DNA of 64,000 nucleotides, from NCBI GenBank assembly GCA_027493775.1, contig JAOSKE010000001.1:929651-993650 (forward strand). Direction: 5' to 3'. The position numbers and the translations under genes were made by a program. The DNA is from Kiritimatiellia bacterium. Its GTDB lineage: Bacteria; Verrucomicrobiota; Kiritimatiellia; CAIVKH01. Within the stretch, counting starts at the first letter, position 1, and each line of letters starts with the position of its first letter. Below are positions 44,164 through 53,809 of this stretch, piece after piece. The notes below the pieces were generated by a model. That model did no database searches and was not told where the DNA came from. It saw only the letters and a list, made by a program, of their open reading frames with translations.

Positions 44164-45470
44164 TGTACCCGCTCCCCGGCCATGGCTACCGCCGTTCGCC
44201 GGAATATCTCACCACGTTCTTCAAAATTTTTGAACTGATCGAAACTCGCACAACCGGGCGACAACAAAACGATTTCGCCGGGCTGCGCGTCGTTCGACGC
44301 GTCCACCATCGCCTGCTCCAGTGTCCCGCTCATCCTGCACAGCACAACGTCCGACCAGGAAGCTGACATTTCTTTAGCGGCTTTCCCAATAAGATAAACA
44401 CCACGCGCGTGAAGCGCCAGCATTTCTTTGACTCCATTCAAGTCTGTTTCCTTGAGCAATCCCCCCGCAATCAATCGTGTCGGACCGCCCGCCATTTTCA
44501 GCGCCGCGCCGACTGCCGTAAGCGTGGTTGCCTTGGAGTCGTTAACATACCGAACACCATCCGCCTCCGCCACCAATTCCATCCGATGTGGCAGCGGCTT
44601 GAATGTGTGCGCAACCGCCTTGGCATTCCCAAGCGGAATGCCCGCCGCGCACAGCCCGCCAGCAACCGCCGCCGCATTCACGCCTAAAATCGGATTGTCG
44701 AAATACGTCCCGCGCAAATCCATTACCTCACGCTCCAGATGCCAAACACCACCGGCGCGCCAGCAGTACTCATCATCCACTGCGCTTCCAAACGTGTGCC
44801 AAGCGCCTCGACCGGACGATGTTTCGCGCATCCGGGTCATCCACTCGCGCGGCGCGAGACCATGATCGCCCTCTCCAACCCGCGCAAACAAACGCGCCTT
44901 CGCAGCGATATAGTTCTCCATCGTGCCATGACGATCCAGATGGTTCGGCGCGAGATTCAGCAGAATGCCAACCTCCGCGCGAAACGCCCGCGCTGCCTCC
45001 AACTGAAACGAACTCAACTCCAACACAAGCCAGTCAGGCGATGATCGCTCCAGTGCAATGCGGCAAACTGGAACGCCATAATTCCCGCCAATTGCAACGC
45101 GAAGTCCCGCAGCCTGCAACAACTCCGCCGCAAATTTTACGGCCGTGCTTTTCCCGTTCGTGCCCGTCACGGCAACGACGCGCGCGTGGAGGCGACTCCA
45201 ACCGAACTCAAATTCGGGAACCACCTCAATGCCACGCTCCCGAACACGACGCACCCAGGGATGATCGGAGGAAACGCCGGGACTGAGCACACACAGATCA
45301 CTATCGTCAGGAATCGCCGTTTCCGCAGACGCGGCAATCACCGTCGCGCCCAGCGATGTGAGAACGGCAGCGCGCTCGGCCGACGGACGCTCATCAAAAA
45401 TCGTCACACTCCGCCCTTCAGTGCGCAACAAGCGCGCAGCGCTTTCACCGCTCGCGCCGAGGCCGAGCAC
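44160..45470 (-). CDS. murD: UDP-N-acetylmuramoylalanine-D-glutamate ligase
   Basis: Mur ligase adding D-glutamate to UDP-MurNAc-L-Ala, 436 aa. The ATP site VTGTNGKSTAVKFAAELL lies near residue 100, the lid region has LVLELSSFQLE and LNLAPNHLDRHG, and YVNDSKATT fits the MurD C-terminal domain. The start is GTG at 45470, opening straight on the N-terminal LGLGASGESAARLL. AAGGA lies 12 bases upstream, and no ATG exists in frame before a stop. The N-terminus is a few residues shorter than usual, so an upstream indel hiding the native start cannot be ruled out. It overlaps the LysM gene by four bases. Confidence 0.94.
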   Translation of the reverse strand: MLGLGASGESAARLLRTEGRSVTIFDERPSAERAAVLTSLGATVIAASAETAIPDDSDLCVLSPGVSSDHPWVRRVRERGIEVVPEFEFGWSRLHARVVAVTGTNGKSTAVKFAAELLQAAGLRVAIGGNYGVPVCRIALERSSPDWLVLELSSFQLEAARAFRAEVGILLNLAPNHLDRHGTMENYIAAKARLFARVGEGDHGLAPREWMTRMRETSSGRGAWHTFGSAVDDEYCWRAGGVWHLEREVMDLRGTYFDNPILGVNAAAVAGGLCAAGIPLGNAKAVAHTFKPLPHRMELVAEADGVRYVNDSKATTLTAVGAALKMAGGPTRLIAGGLLKETDLNGVKEMLALHARGVYLIGKAAKEMSASWSDVVLCRMSGTLEQAMVDASNDAQPGEIVLLSPGCASFDQFKNFEERGEIFRRTAVAMAGERVQ

Positions 45471-45494
45471 AAGGGCATGAGTTCCTTCGGAACA

Positions 45495-46625
45495 TCACCG
45501 GAGCTTCAACGTCGCAATTCCAATCAACGCAAAAATAATTCCGAGAATCCAAAAGCGCGTCGTGATCATCGTCTCAATCACTTCCACATCGCGCCCTTCC
45601 GCCGCCGCGCGTTCTTTCTCCACCTGCTCGAAGTGGTGGTGAATCGGTGCGCATTTAAACACGCGCCTCCCGGTTAACTTGAACGACGCGACCTGAATCA
45701 TCACGCTCAGCGCCTCTATCACAAAGACGCCGCCCACAAATATGAGGAGCAGCTCCTGCTTGATCGCCACCGCCACCATCGCAATCGAGCCGCCGAGCGC
45801 AAGGCTCCCCGTATCGCCCATAAATACACGCGCCGGATGGCAGTTATACCAGAGAAAGCCCAGCCCTGCGCCGAGCAGGCAGCCGCAAAACACCGCCAGC
45901 TCACCGCTCCCTGGCACATACGGCACGAACAGATAATTCGCGGCGACCATGTTTCCGGCGACATACGAAAGCGTCAGATACGCCGCCGCCGTCGAGTTCA
46001 CGCAACCGATCGCAAGCCCGTCGAGACCATCCGTCAGGTTCACCGCATTCGCCGAGCCGACCAGCGCCAACACAATAAAAATCGCGACCCCTACGATCCC
46101 CAGATTCGCAATTAGAGGGTCCTTTAAGAACGGCAGCATTAACTTCGTCACATGCTCGCGCGACGGCTCCCAAGCATACAACACGCCGATCACAACCAGC
46201 GCCCACGCAATTTCGAGCAACAACTTGAAGCGGCCCGGCAGTCCTTTTGCATTTTTCTTCGAGACCTTCAGATAATCGTCCCAGAATCCGATTCCGCCCA
46301 TCACCACCATCGTGCCGAGCGCGAGCAACACATACACATTTCGCGGGTCGGCCCAGAGCAGCGTCGAAATCAGTACCGAGGCGATAATCAAAACACCGCC
46401 CATCGTCGGCGTGCCCGATTTTTTGCGGCGATGCTGCTCCAGCACCGCGTCATCGCGGACGTACTGGCCGAATTTCAACCGGCGCAACCAGGCGATGATC
46501 GGCGGCCCCAACCACAGCGCCAGTGCAAACGAAGTTCCGGCCCCTAACAACGCGCGAAACGTGATATAGCGGAAAATTCGTAGCGGCGCCCAGTACTCAA
46601 CGTATTGATGTAGAAAATACAGCAT
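45495..46625 (-). CDS. mraY: Phospho-N-acetylmuramoyl-pentapeptide transferase
   Basis: Integral membrane enzyme making lipid I from UDP-MurNAc-pentapeptide and undecaprenyl phosphate, 376 aa from ATG 46625 (MLYFLHQYVEYW). The family patterns HRRKSGTPTMGGVLI, NAVNLTDGLDGLAIG with the metal-binding Asp residues, CHPARVFMGDTGSLALGG and HHHFE near the C-terminus are all present. The track ORF begins 45 codons upstream, inside the TTCCAA repeat. It lies between murF and murD as in most dcw clusters. It ends about 24 bases before the murD GTG start. Confidence 0.96.
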   Translation of the reverse strand: MLYFLHQYVEYWAPLRIFRYITFRALLGAGTSFALALWLGPPIIAWLRRLKFGQYVRDDAVLEQHRRKKSGTPTMGGVLIIASVLISTLLWADPRNVYVLLALGTMVVMGGIGFWDDYLKVSKKNAKGLPGRFKLLLEIAWALVVIGVLYAWEPSREHVTKLMLPFLKDPLIANLGIVGVAIFIVLALVGSANAVNLTDGLDGLAIGCVNSTAAAYLTLSYVAGNMVAANYLFVPYVPGSGELAVFCGCLLGAGLGFLWYNCHPARVFMGDTGSLALGGSIAMVAVAIKQELLLIFVGGVFVIEALSVMIQVASFKLTGRRVFKCAPIHHHFEQVEKERAAAEGRDVEVIETMITTRFWILGIIFALIGIATLKLR

Positions 46626-46630
46626 TAGAA

Positions 46631-46685
46631 AGTTCCAAGAGTTGGAAACCCTTCGGCGCGCGACTTCCAAGGATTGGAAGTTTTT
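46631..46685. repeat. Interspersed TTCCAA/TTGGAA intergenic repeat, copy 2
   Basis: Units TTCCAAGAGTTGGAA and CTTCCAAGGATTGGAAG, about 16 bases apart, end in TTTTT on the plus strand. The layout and polarity equal copy 1 at 37266. It lies between the murF stop and the mraY start, within an otherwise tight gene cluster. Confidence 0.75.
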
Positions 46686-46698
46686 ACGACGAAAAATT

Positions 46699-48051
46699 TC
46701 ACAGGTTCTCCAAAATTGTTTCCAAGCGGTCTCCCCGCGACGCCTTGAGCAATACGGCATCGCCCGGCCGAATCAAGTCTTTCAATACACGCGCCGCATC
46801 CGCCGTGTTTTCTGCGCCGTACAACCGCAGAAAGCCGCCCGCCTGCGCGCCTTGTCGAATCCACGCCCCCGCAGCTCCCACCGCGACGAGCCCCGCCCAC
46901 GGTCCGCCAGAAATGGCCCGGCCAAGCGCAATGTGTTCGCTTTCCGAAATGGCGCCCAGCTCGCGCATTGAGCCAAGCGCCAACCAGCGTCGTCCAGCCA
47001 CCGGAGTCTCTGAAAAAGCCTCCAGCGCCGCCCGCATGCTCATCGGATTCGCGTTGTGCGCGTCGTTAATAAACAGCACACCGCCGATGTTTGTTTCTTT
47101 CCAGCGCATTCCCGGCGGATGGAACGTGCGCAGCCTTTCCGCGAGCGCCTCCCAAGCAAGACCGTAGTGCCGAGCGACGGCAATCGCGAGACCCGCGTTC
47201 AACAAAACATGGCGGCCGGGCAACGGCGCATCGAATGCAGCGCTCTCGCCGGTCGCATTTTCGCTAATCGCAAAGCGAGGTGGAACACCCGCTTCAATTC
47301 GATACTCCGCGTTCGCGACAAGCGACACTGTTTTGACGTTGCATTTTGCATAAGAAAGTAACACGCGAAACCACGGGTCGTCGGCGGGCAATACCGCGAC
47401 GCCATCGGGCGAAAGGACACGAATCACGGCGGCTTTCTCCCGCGCGATCGCTTCCTCCGACTCAAAGAATTCGATATGCACCGGGCCCACGTTCGTCACC
47501 ACGGAAACGTGCGGCTGCAAAATGTCGCACAGCGGAGCAAGCTCGCCCGGATGATTCATCCCGACTTCAAACACTCCGAAATGGTCCGACGGTTTCATCG
47601 TCAGCAGACTCAACGGCAAACCAAGGTCGTTGTTCCAATTCCCGTGCGTCCGCGCGGTCGGTCCGGAGATGGAAAGCATGTCCGCCACCATTTCTTTCAC
47701 GCTCGTCTTTCCGCTGCTTCCGGTGATGGCAATGAGCTGCCCGCGCAGCCGTGCGCGATGGGCGCGCGCCAATTCTGTGAGCGCAGCTTTCGGGTCAGCG
47801 ACTTCGAGCAAGGGAAAATCATCCAAGGTTGTGCCCCGGCGGACCATCGCGCCCGCCGCGCCGCGTGCGCGGGCGGCATCGAGGAACGTATGGCCATCCC
47901 TGCTTTCGCCCGGCAGCGCGATAAAGAGTTCGCCCGGCGCAACCGCTCGGGAATCTATCGCAAACCCGGTAATGGGCTGCGCGGGTTCGCGCGTCCATTG
48001 TCCGCCAGACCATTGCGCGAGGTCGCGCGGGTTGAATACAGCTTCACTCAT
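46699..48051 (-). CDS. murF: UDP-N-acetylmuramoyl-tripeptide-D-alanyl-D-alanine ligase
   Basis: Mur ligase adding D-Ala-D-Ala, 450 aa. FIALPGESRDGHTFLDAARARGA marks the N-terminal UDP-binding domain. The ATP site is ITGSSGKTSVKEM, followed by GNWNNDLGLPLSLL, an MurF hallmark, and VFEVGMNHPGE. The C-terminal domain has FINDAHNANPMSMRAAL. ATG 48051 starts about 53 bp after the murE stop. It is followed by a TTCCAA repeat before mraY, which could affect expression between the two genes. Confidence 0.96.
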   Translation of the reverse strand: MSEAVFNPRDLAQWSGGQWTREPAQPITGFAIDSRAVAPGELFIALPGESRDGHTFLDAARARGAAGAMVRRGTTLDDFPLLEVADPKAALTELARAHRARLRGQLIAITGSSGKTSVKEMVADMLSISGPTARTHGNWNNDLGLPLSLLTMKPSDHFGVFEVGMNHPGELAPLCDILQPHVSVVTNVGPVHIEFFESEEAIAREKAAVIRVLSPDGVAVLPADDPWFRVLLSYAKCNVKTVSLVANAEYRIEAGVPPRFAISENATGESAAFDAPLPGRHVLLNAGLAIAVARHYGLAWEALAERLRTFHPPGMRWKETNIGGVLFINDAHNANPMSMRAALEAFSETPVAGRRWLALGSMRELGAISESEHIALGRAISGGPWAGLVAVGAAGAWIRQGAQAGGFLRLYGAENTADAARVLKDLIRPGDAVLLKASRGDRLETILENL

Positions 48052-48104
48052 GGCAAAAGTTGTTGCCTCCGGGGCGTTCGGCGATGAAGGGGCGGCGCGC
48101 TCCT

Positions 48105-49593
48105 TTAAAGGTAACGGCGCGCCACTTCACGGTCATCGAAGGGCACCACGGTGCTGGCGAATTCCTGTGTGTTTTCGTGGCCTTTGCCGGCGATGAGGAC
48201 AATGTCGCCCTCCTGCGCCATTTCGATGGCGCGCGCAATGGCCTTTTCACGATCAACAACAATTTCGTAGCGGCCGCGACCGGTCATCCCCTGCTCAATC
48301 TCGGCGATGATCGCCTCCGGCTTCTCACGGCGCGGATTGTCGCTGGTCAAAACGGTAACATCCGCGTTCGCAGCCGCGACCGCGCCCATGCGCGCGCGCT
48401 TGCCGCGATCACGATCGCCACCGCAACCGAAAACGGTGATTAGACGATTCGGATTCAACTCGCGCAGCGTTTCAAGCGCGTGCTTCAAGGCGTCATCCGT
48501 ATGCGCGTAATCCACAAAAACATTAAATCCGCGCGGCGAAACAAAACGTTCCAATCGTCCCGGCACCACGCGCATTTCACCCAGCGCGGCGGCGCTGCGT
48601 TCCGGCGAGATACCCAACGCCCCGCACGCGGCGATCGCGGCGAGCGCGTTGGAGACATTGAAACGCCCGAGCAAATGCAAGTGTACGGGAGTTGATCCCC
48701 ACGGCGTTTGAACGATGAAACTCGTGCCATTCGCGCCCAGCTTCACATCCTCCGCGCACACGTGCGCCGAAGGATTCTCGCCGTACGTGATGATCCTGGC
48801 CTTCAGGCCATTCATCCGGACCAGTGCATGCCCCCACTCGTCATCGAGATTAACCACTGCGGCGGCCTGTTTGTGATGCTGACCGAGTTCGAGAAACAAC
48901 TGCGATTTTGCCGCGAAGTATTCCTCCATCGAGCCGTGATAATCGAGGTGGTCGCGCGTCAAATTCGTGAACACGCCGACATCGAAGTCCGTTCCGCGCA
49001 CGCGCTGCTGTTGGAGGGCGTGAGAGGACACTTCGAGCACGGCGCTACGGCAGCCGGAGCGCACCATTTGATCCAGCATAAACTGAATATCCGGCGCTTC
49101 CGGCGTTGTGCGGATGGCGGGGATGCTGCGGGAGCCGATTTCATAACGAACGGTGCCGATTAAACCTGGCTGTTTCCCTTCAGCAGCCAATACGTGGCGA
49201 ACCATAAACGACGTTGTGGTCTTTCCATTCGTGCCGGTAACGCCGATCACCGGAATTTTTTTGCGAGGGATGGTCGTAGAACGCGGCGGAGATTTCCGCG
49301 AGCGCGCGGCGCGCGTCTTTCACCAGAATGTGCGCAATGTTGCGACGCGGCCAGCGGTCTTCTTCCGAAATGATCGCCACCGCGCCGCGGCGCAACGCAT
49401 CCTCAATATATTGTGCGCCATCCGCGCGTTGTCCGTGCAATGCGACAAAGAGGTAGTTCTCCTTCACCTGACGCGAGTCGTAGGCAATGCCTTCGATCTC
49501 AAAATGCATCGGGCCGCGTGTCTGCACCGGCTGAACAAGTCGAGCGATAGATTCTAAACGCATGGTTTCCATACAAAACTTGCCAAAAATCAT
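48105..49593 (-). CDS. murE: UDP-MurNAc-L-Ala-D-Glu:meso-DAP ligase, frameshifted
   Basis: Mur ligase adding the third stem residue. The N-terminal ORF (49180-49593) has [20 protein letters not shown]. The C-terminal ORF has [12 protein letters not shown]-type ATP site, [18 protein letters not shown], and [15 protein letters not shown] is the motif that selects meso-diaminopimelate over lysine. The frames part at an A7 run (minus strand, near 49258-49264): six A gives [14 protein letters not shown]. The gene is essential, so an assembly indel is the likely cause. Start choices are 49593, 49572 and 49563; MRLESIARL at 49563 best fits the domain. It lies between ftsI and murF. Confidence 0.93.
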
Positions 49594-49608
49594 AACTGCG
49601 GGCCTTCC

Positions 49609-51345
49609 TCACAAAATCTCATCATCCGTGTTGAGTCGAATCAGCCGCGCTTGATCAACGCGCGGAATATCCAGGTAGCGCGTGGCATATTCGGCGATCT
49701 CGCGAAACACCGGCGCGGCGACCTGACCACCCTGGGTGAACTTTTCCGGCTCATCAAAACTGACCAAAATGCTGATTTCGGGATTCTCCGCAGGAAGGAA
49801 CCCGATGAAAGAGGCGATATTCTTTTTATGATCGTATCCGTTCGGGCCAGGCTTTTCGGCCGTTCCGGTCTTGCCCGCAACAGTGTAGCCGTCCAGTTGC
49901 GCACGTTTGCCGGTGCCCTCTTCGGTGACGTGAACCAGCATCTCCGTGAACGTGCGCGCGATTTCCGGACGGATCGGATGCCCCAGCGATTCCGGTTCCG
50001 ATTGACGAATCGTACGACCGTGCGCAGTGGTGACACGGTCCACGACACGCGGGCGCATGAGTTCACCGCCGTTCGCAATTGCATTCAACGCATTGACAAT
50101 CTGCAAACCGGTTGTGGCGACCTCGTGTCCCATCGGAATGCGGGTGATGCTTATTTTGCTCCACTTGTTTCGCGGATGGAGAATGCCGTACTCCTCACCC
50201 GGCAGCTCAATCCCAGTCTGTTGGCCGATTCCAAACGCGCGCAAATAGCGGTACAACTTGTCCTCGCCAATTTTCAGCGCGACCTTGGCTGCAGCGATGT
50301 TGCTCGATTTTTTCAGCGCATCGGTCGCGGTGAGGCGCCCGTACGGATGGAAGTCGCGCAATCCCTTTCCGCCGTACACCCAATATCCGTTCTCGCAATC
50401 AATGATCTCGTCCGGTTTCAGCACGCCCTCGTTCAGCGCCGCCGCGTAAACGATGATTTTGAAAACGGAGCCCGGCTCGAAGACATAGCCGATCGCGCGA
50501 TTCAATCGCTCTTCAGGAGTGACTTTTCCGTATTCATTAAGGTCATAGTCCGGGCGGGAGGCCATTGCGAGAATCTCGCCCGTGCGAACGCGCTGCACGA
50601 TGGCCCACGCGCCCTTCGCGCCGTTTGTCGAAAGCGCGGCGTCCAGCGCGCTCTCGGTGAAGTACTGCAAGTTCTGATCCAGCGTGAGATAGATATCGCC
50701 GCCCGCCTGCGGGGAAATGTCGAGGCTACGCCGACTGCGGATCTCCTGACGACGGCCATCCACCTCAATCTGACGCACACCGGGGATTCCGCGTAGGTAG
50801 CGGTCAAATCGTTGTTCGACGCCGGAGCTGCCGACACCATCCGCGTTCGCAAAACCGACGACATGCGCCATCAGTGATTTCTGGGGATACTCGCGCGCCA
50901 TCCTCTCGTCACAACGGACGCCCGGCATCTTCATCCACTGGATGTTATCCGCGACGTCTTCCGGCACGCGCTTTTTCAGCAGCTCATACTTGCTGTTCGT
51001 TTTGGAAATTCGCGCAAAGACAACGGCGGGGTCCAGCTCAAGAAGACGCGATAGCTGGGACGCGGAAAAATAGGGATTTCCGTACGCCTTCATAAACGCG
51101 GGATCCACGGCGACATCGCGCGTCGAAAGGTCTGCAGCGAGAACGGCGCCATTTCGATCCAACACACGCCCGCGGCCCACGAGCACCTCGACCTCGCGAT
51201 GCCGCACGCTCTCCAATTTTGCAAGATAGCGCGCATGATCACCGAGATGCAAATCGCTGATGCGATAGCCGAGCGCACAGCAGATGGCCGACATCCCAAG
51301 GACGACCAGTGCCATCCGGAACCGATGACGTTTCTCTGTTTTCAT
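49609..51345 (-). CDS. ftsI: Septal peptidoglycan transpeptidase FtsI (PBP3)
   Basis: Class B penicillin-binding protein, about 578 aa from ATG 51345 (MKTEKRHRFRMALVVLG). A single N-terminal helix is followed by the pedestal domain (RGRVLDRNGAVLAADLSTRDVAVDP) and the transpeptidase domain. Active-site motifs are PGSVFKIIV (SxxK), KKSSNIAAAK (SxN) and VAGKTGTAEKPG (KTG). The track start lies within ftsL and is rejected. The start lies a few bases before the ftsL stop, so the two genes overlap slightly. Gene order rsmH-ftsL-ftsI-murE is standard for the cluster. Confidence 0.96.
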   Translation of the reverse strand: MKTEKRHRFRMALVVLGMSAICCALGYRISDLHLGDHARYLAKLESVRHREVEVLVGRGRVLDRNGAVLAADLSTRDVAVDPAFMKAYGNPYFSASQLSRLLELDPAVVFARISKTNSKYELLKKRVPEDVADNIQWMKMPGVRCDERMAREYPQKSLMAHVVGFANADGVGSSGVEQRFDRYLRGIPGVRQIEVDGRRQEIRSRRSLDISPQAGGDIYLTLDQNLQYFTESALDAALSTNGAKGAWAIVQRVRTGEILAMASRPDYDLNEYGKVTPEERLNRAIGYVFEPGSVFKIIVYAAALNEGVLKPDEIIDCENGYWVYGGKGLRDFHPYGRLTATDALKKSSNIAAAKVALKIGEDKLYRYLRAFGIGQQTGIELPGEEYGILHPRNKWSKISITRIPMGHEVATTGLQIVNALNAIANGGELMRPRVVDRVTTAHGRTIRQSEPESLGHPIRPEIARTFTEMLVHVTEEGTGKRAQLDGYTVAGKTGTAEKPGPNGYDHKKNIASFIGFLPAENPEISILVSFDEPEKFTQGGQVAAPVFREIAEYATRYLDIPRVDQARLIRLNTDDEIL

Positions 51346-51349
51346 TCCA

Positions 51350-51713
51350 TTAATTACGCGCCAGTGAGCTATCCTGACCACGCCCGGCAGAAGAACGTTG
51401 GACACGAACAATCTGCGCTTCCGTGGGCCAATCCATCTGCACCCCATGGGTTTTGAGCAGCTTCATCACGTTTTCGTACGACACGAGATTGCTCCACTTG
51501 GCCTGCTCATTCGCAACGAGTCGGGTGAGGTCCGCCTTCTGTCGCTCCAACTGCTTGATCTGAGCGCTCGTCGCGTCGCAACGGGTGTTCAACCACAAGT
51601 AACCGAATGCGCCAAAGGCCCCAATGGCGATGATCAGCAAGGTGATGTTTCTTGCCGGCGACGGACGAGTGTTGGTGCGCTTTCGATAATTTTTTTCTGC
51701 TGCGGCGTGCCAT
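51350..51713 (-). CDS. ftsL: Cell division protein FtsL-like, frameshifted
   Basis: Small bitopic divisome protein. Starting at ATG 51713 the text is MARRSRK, then an A7 run (51690-51696) breaks the frame. With six A it continues NYRKRTNTRPSPARNITLLI into the track ORF at 51640. The product of about 120 aa has a basic cytosolic tail, one helix (ITLLIIAIGAFGAFGYLWL), and a periplasmic coiled coil (ATSAQIKQLERQKADLTRLV) that fits FtsL. The track's own start (TTG inside the helix) is not credible. Sequence is poorly conserved in this family, so position between rsmH and ftsI is the main support. Confidence 0.82.
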
Positions 51714-51715
51714 TT

Positions 51716-52636
51716 TTAATCAATCCTTTCGACCACCCGCAGCCGCGCCGAACGCGCCCGCGGATTCCGTTTCATTTCCGTTTCACCCGCCATTGCGGGG
51801 GTCTTCACAATCCACTTCACACGCGGAGGCGACACGATCCAACGCTCCCCTCCCGCTTCCAACGATTCGCGACGCCCGACATGCGCCGCCATCCGCTGCT
51901 TCACAATCCGGTCTTCCAGACTGTGAAATGAAATTACCGCCAGACGCCCGCCTGACTTCAAAAGCGAAAGCGCCGACTCAATCCCCTCCTCCAACGCGCC
52001 CAACTCATTGTTCACCGCGACACGCAGCGCCTGAAACGTCTGCGTCGCCGGATGAATTCGCCCGCGCTGGCCACCCTTTGCGCGCACGACCAACTCCGCC
52101 AATTCGCTCGTTGTACGAATCGGCGCGCGTTGCCGCGCTTCCACAATAAACCGGGCGATTCGACGGGACGCACGCTCCTCGCCGAATCGCCACAACACAT
52201 CCGCTAAATCGGACTCCGATATCTGATTTGCCCAATCCGCCGCACTGCGCGGAATATCCGGATCCATCCGCATATCCAGCGGCGCATCCGCCTGAAAACT
52301 GAAGCCGCGTTCCGGCGTGTCGAGCTGCATCGAAGAAACTCCGATATCCAGCAGAACACCATCCACACCGCCGAGGCCGTGCTGTTGCGCAAGGGTTTTC
52401 ATTTCAGAAAAATTCCCCCGCGCCAGCGTTGCATTGGGGAGATCGGCAAGACGCGCCTGAGCGAGAGCGAGGGCATGGGGATCGCGGTCAATTCCCAACA
52501 ACCGGCCTTTCGGTCCCGCCTGCTCCAGAATGGCTCTCGCATGTCCTCCGCCTCCAAGTGTTCCGTCTATGTAGTGGCCGCCCGGCTTGACAGCCAGACC
52601 GACCAGCACCTCCTCCAACAAAACCGGCTCATGCAC
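51716..52636 (-). CDS. rsmH: 16S rRNA (cytosine(1402)-N(4))-methyltransferase
   Basis: Methyltransferase (formerly MraW) acting on C1402 of 16S rRNA, 306 aa. It opens [13 protein letters not shown] and has the SAM-binding [54 protein letters not shown]-type helices (here [17 protein letters not shown]) and [17 protein letters not shown] follow, all hallmarks of the family. Its stop lies two bases before the ftsL ATG. It is separated from mraZ by an unknown gene, whereas mraZ-rsmH are usually adjacent. Confidence 0.97.
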   Translation of the reverse strand: MHEPVLLEEVLVGLAVKPGGHYIDGTLGGGGHARAILEQAGPKGRLLGIDRDPHALALAQARLADLPNATLARGNFSEMKTLAQQHGLGGVDGVLLDIGVSSMQLDTPERGFSFQADAPLDMRMDPDIPRSAADWANQISESDLADVLWRFGEERASRRIARFIVEARQRAPIRTTSELAELVVRAKGGQRGRIHPATQTFQALRVAVNNELGALEEGIESALSLLKSGGRLAVISFHSLEDRIVKQRMAAHVGRRESLEAGGERWIVSPPRVKWIVKTPAMAGETEMKRNPRARSARLRVVERID

Positions 52637-52666
52637 GACATCTCCGCTCGTTCAAGAAATTCCCTG

Positions 52667-53239
52667 TCAGTTTCCCATCACAAACGGCGTCCCGATCGGA
52701 CGCCCCTTCCACAAATCAACTTGCGCAAAAAAGCGGTGGCGCGGCATTTCGACCGCAGGCATCCGCCGAACGCCATTCACGCCCTCGTTGACCTCCAGCA
52801 AACGCGCAATCTCTTCGCGATGCGCTGTGCGGCGGCTGTCGGCGTAATTCATCGAAGTGGGGGCCATTCGCAACTTGCGCACGGTTTTTGCAGGCGCGGG
52901 CTTGGAGAGCCTTTCCGCACGCGTGCGGGGAGCCGATTCCGCCGCCGGACGCGCAGGGGGCGCGGCCGGAACGGCGGAACGGTCTGCAGATGGCTCAGGA
53001 ATGAGCCATCCAAACAAATCGGGTTGCCCTGCTGCGCTCGCCTGTGCGCGCGGTGCGACGGGAGTGCGACGGCCGTGCTCCCAAAAAAGGTCCTGCCAGT
53101 GCCCCATCGGCGCAAATTCAGCTTGTTCGACGCGGACGGCGCGGGGCGATGACCCAAAGGCACGGCCTAGAAGCCAACGTACCGGGCCGCTTCGCCCAAG
53201 CTCGTGGATGTGGCGGAAGATTCCTGTTGTTGTTTCCAT
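52667..53239 (-). CDS. Unknown protein between mraZ and rsmH
   Basis: I do not recognise this 190 aa protein. Start at ATG 53239 (METTTGIFRHIHELG) is favoured because GGAG lies nine bases upstream; it then overlaps the mraZ 3' end by about 70 bp. An N-terminal basic segment (VRWLLGRAFGSSPRAV) leads into a Pro/Ala-rich disordered middle with an LFGWLIPEP patch. The C-terminus, residues about 125-190, is conserved-looking and charged (SRRTAHREEIARLLEVNEG, MPRHRFFAQVDLWKGRPIG). No signal peptide or helix is seen, so it is probably cytosolic. Its site in the division cluster suggests a cell-division or MraZ-related role by association only. Confidence 0.65.
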   Translation of the reverse strand: METTTGIFRHIHELGRSGPVRWLLGRAFGSSPRAVRVEQAEFAPMGHWQDLFWEHGRRTPVAPRAQASAAGQPDLFGWLIPEPSADRSAVPAAPPARPAAESAPRTRAERLSKPAPAKTVRKLRMAPTSMNYADSRRTAHREEIARLLEVNEGVNGVRRMPAVEMPRHRFFAQVDLWKGRPIGTPFVMGN

Positions 53240-53658
53240 TTTTCGGGACTCCATAGTTCGAAGCATTCGAACGCACCAGCTAGCACCACATCGGACTTCA
53301 ATCCGGCATAGGCCAGCAATTCATCCTTGATTCGGATGCGCCCCTGCGCATCCCACGGCACCAAGTCGGAACGCGAGGCGAGCGTGCGAAGGAAGTTGCG
53401 TCCCGTGTCGTCCGCAATAGAGAGGCTGCGTATCCTCTCGAGGCGTTTCGCCATTTCGCGGGCGGGGAAAACGCACAGGCAAGGAACGTTAACGCCGGGC
53501 AGGACAAACAACTGCTCCGGCACACCCACTTGCTCGCGCCAGCCGCTTGGAATGGTCAGTCTTTTCTTGGGATCGAGTAAATGTTGGTACTGCCCGACAA
53601 AAACGCCTTGCAGCATTTCCGTCATCGCGTTTCCGACATCTTGTTTCTTGCCCGCCAT
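53167..53658 (-). CDS. mraZ: Transcriptional regulator MraZ
   Basis: First gene of the dcw cluster and its DNA-binding regulator, 163 aa. Two AbrB-like half-domains are seen: FVGQYQHLLDPKKRLTIPSGWREQV with the canonical D-x-K-x-R-x-x-x-P, and RSDLVPWDAQGRIRIKDELLAYAGL with the matching D-x-x-G-R. FELWSPEKWKQ closes the second half. The family forms a ring that reads TGGG repeats. Three such boxes lie just upstream of this start at exact 10-bp spacing. Start at 53658 is preceded by AGGAAAG. Later Met residues (MTEMLQG) are alternatives. Confidence 0.95.
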   Translation of the reverse strand: MAGKKQDVGNAMTEMLQGVFVGQYQHLLDPKKRLTIPSGWREQVGVPEQLFVLPGVNVPCLCVFPAREMAKRLERIRSLSIADDTGRNFLRTLASRSDLVPWDAQGRIRIKDELLAYAGLKSDVVLAGAFECFELWSPEKWKQQQESSATSTSLGEAARYVGF

Positions 53659-53672
53659 TAGACTTTCCTATG

Positions 53673-53697
53673 CCCCACTTTGTCCCACTTTCCCCCA
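53673..53697 (-). promoter_or_regulatory. MraZ operator: three TGGG boxes
   Basis: On the minus strand TGGGG, TGGGA and TGGGG occur at 53697-53693, 53687-53683 and 53677-53673, each separated by five bases. This is the known MraZ binding pattern. The position just before the mraZ start implies autoregulation of the whole cluster. Confidence 0.85.
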
Positions 53698-53809
53698 CCT
53701 TGGGTCAACAGAAATTTGAAATTATTTTGGAATTTTTTTCCGTCGGCGAATTACCAAGGGGTTACAGAAATCGCAGATACGAACGCCACTCGCAGGCAGA
53801 TTGGCGGAA

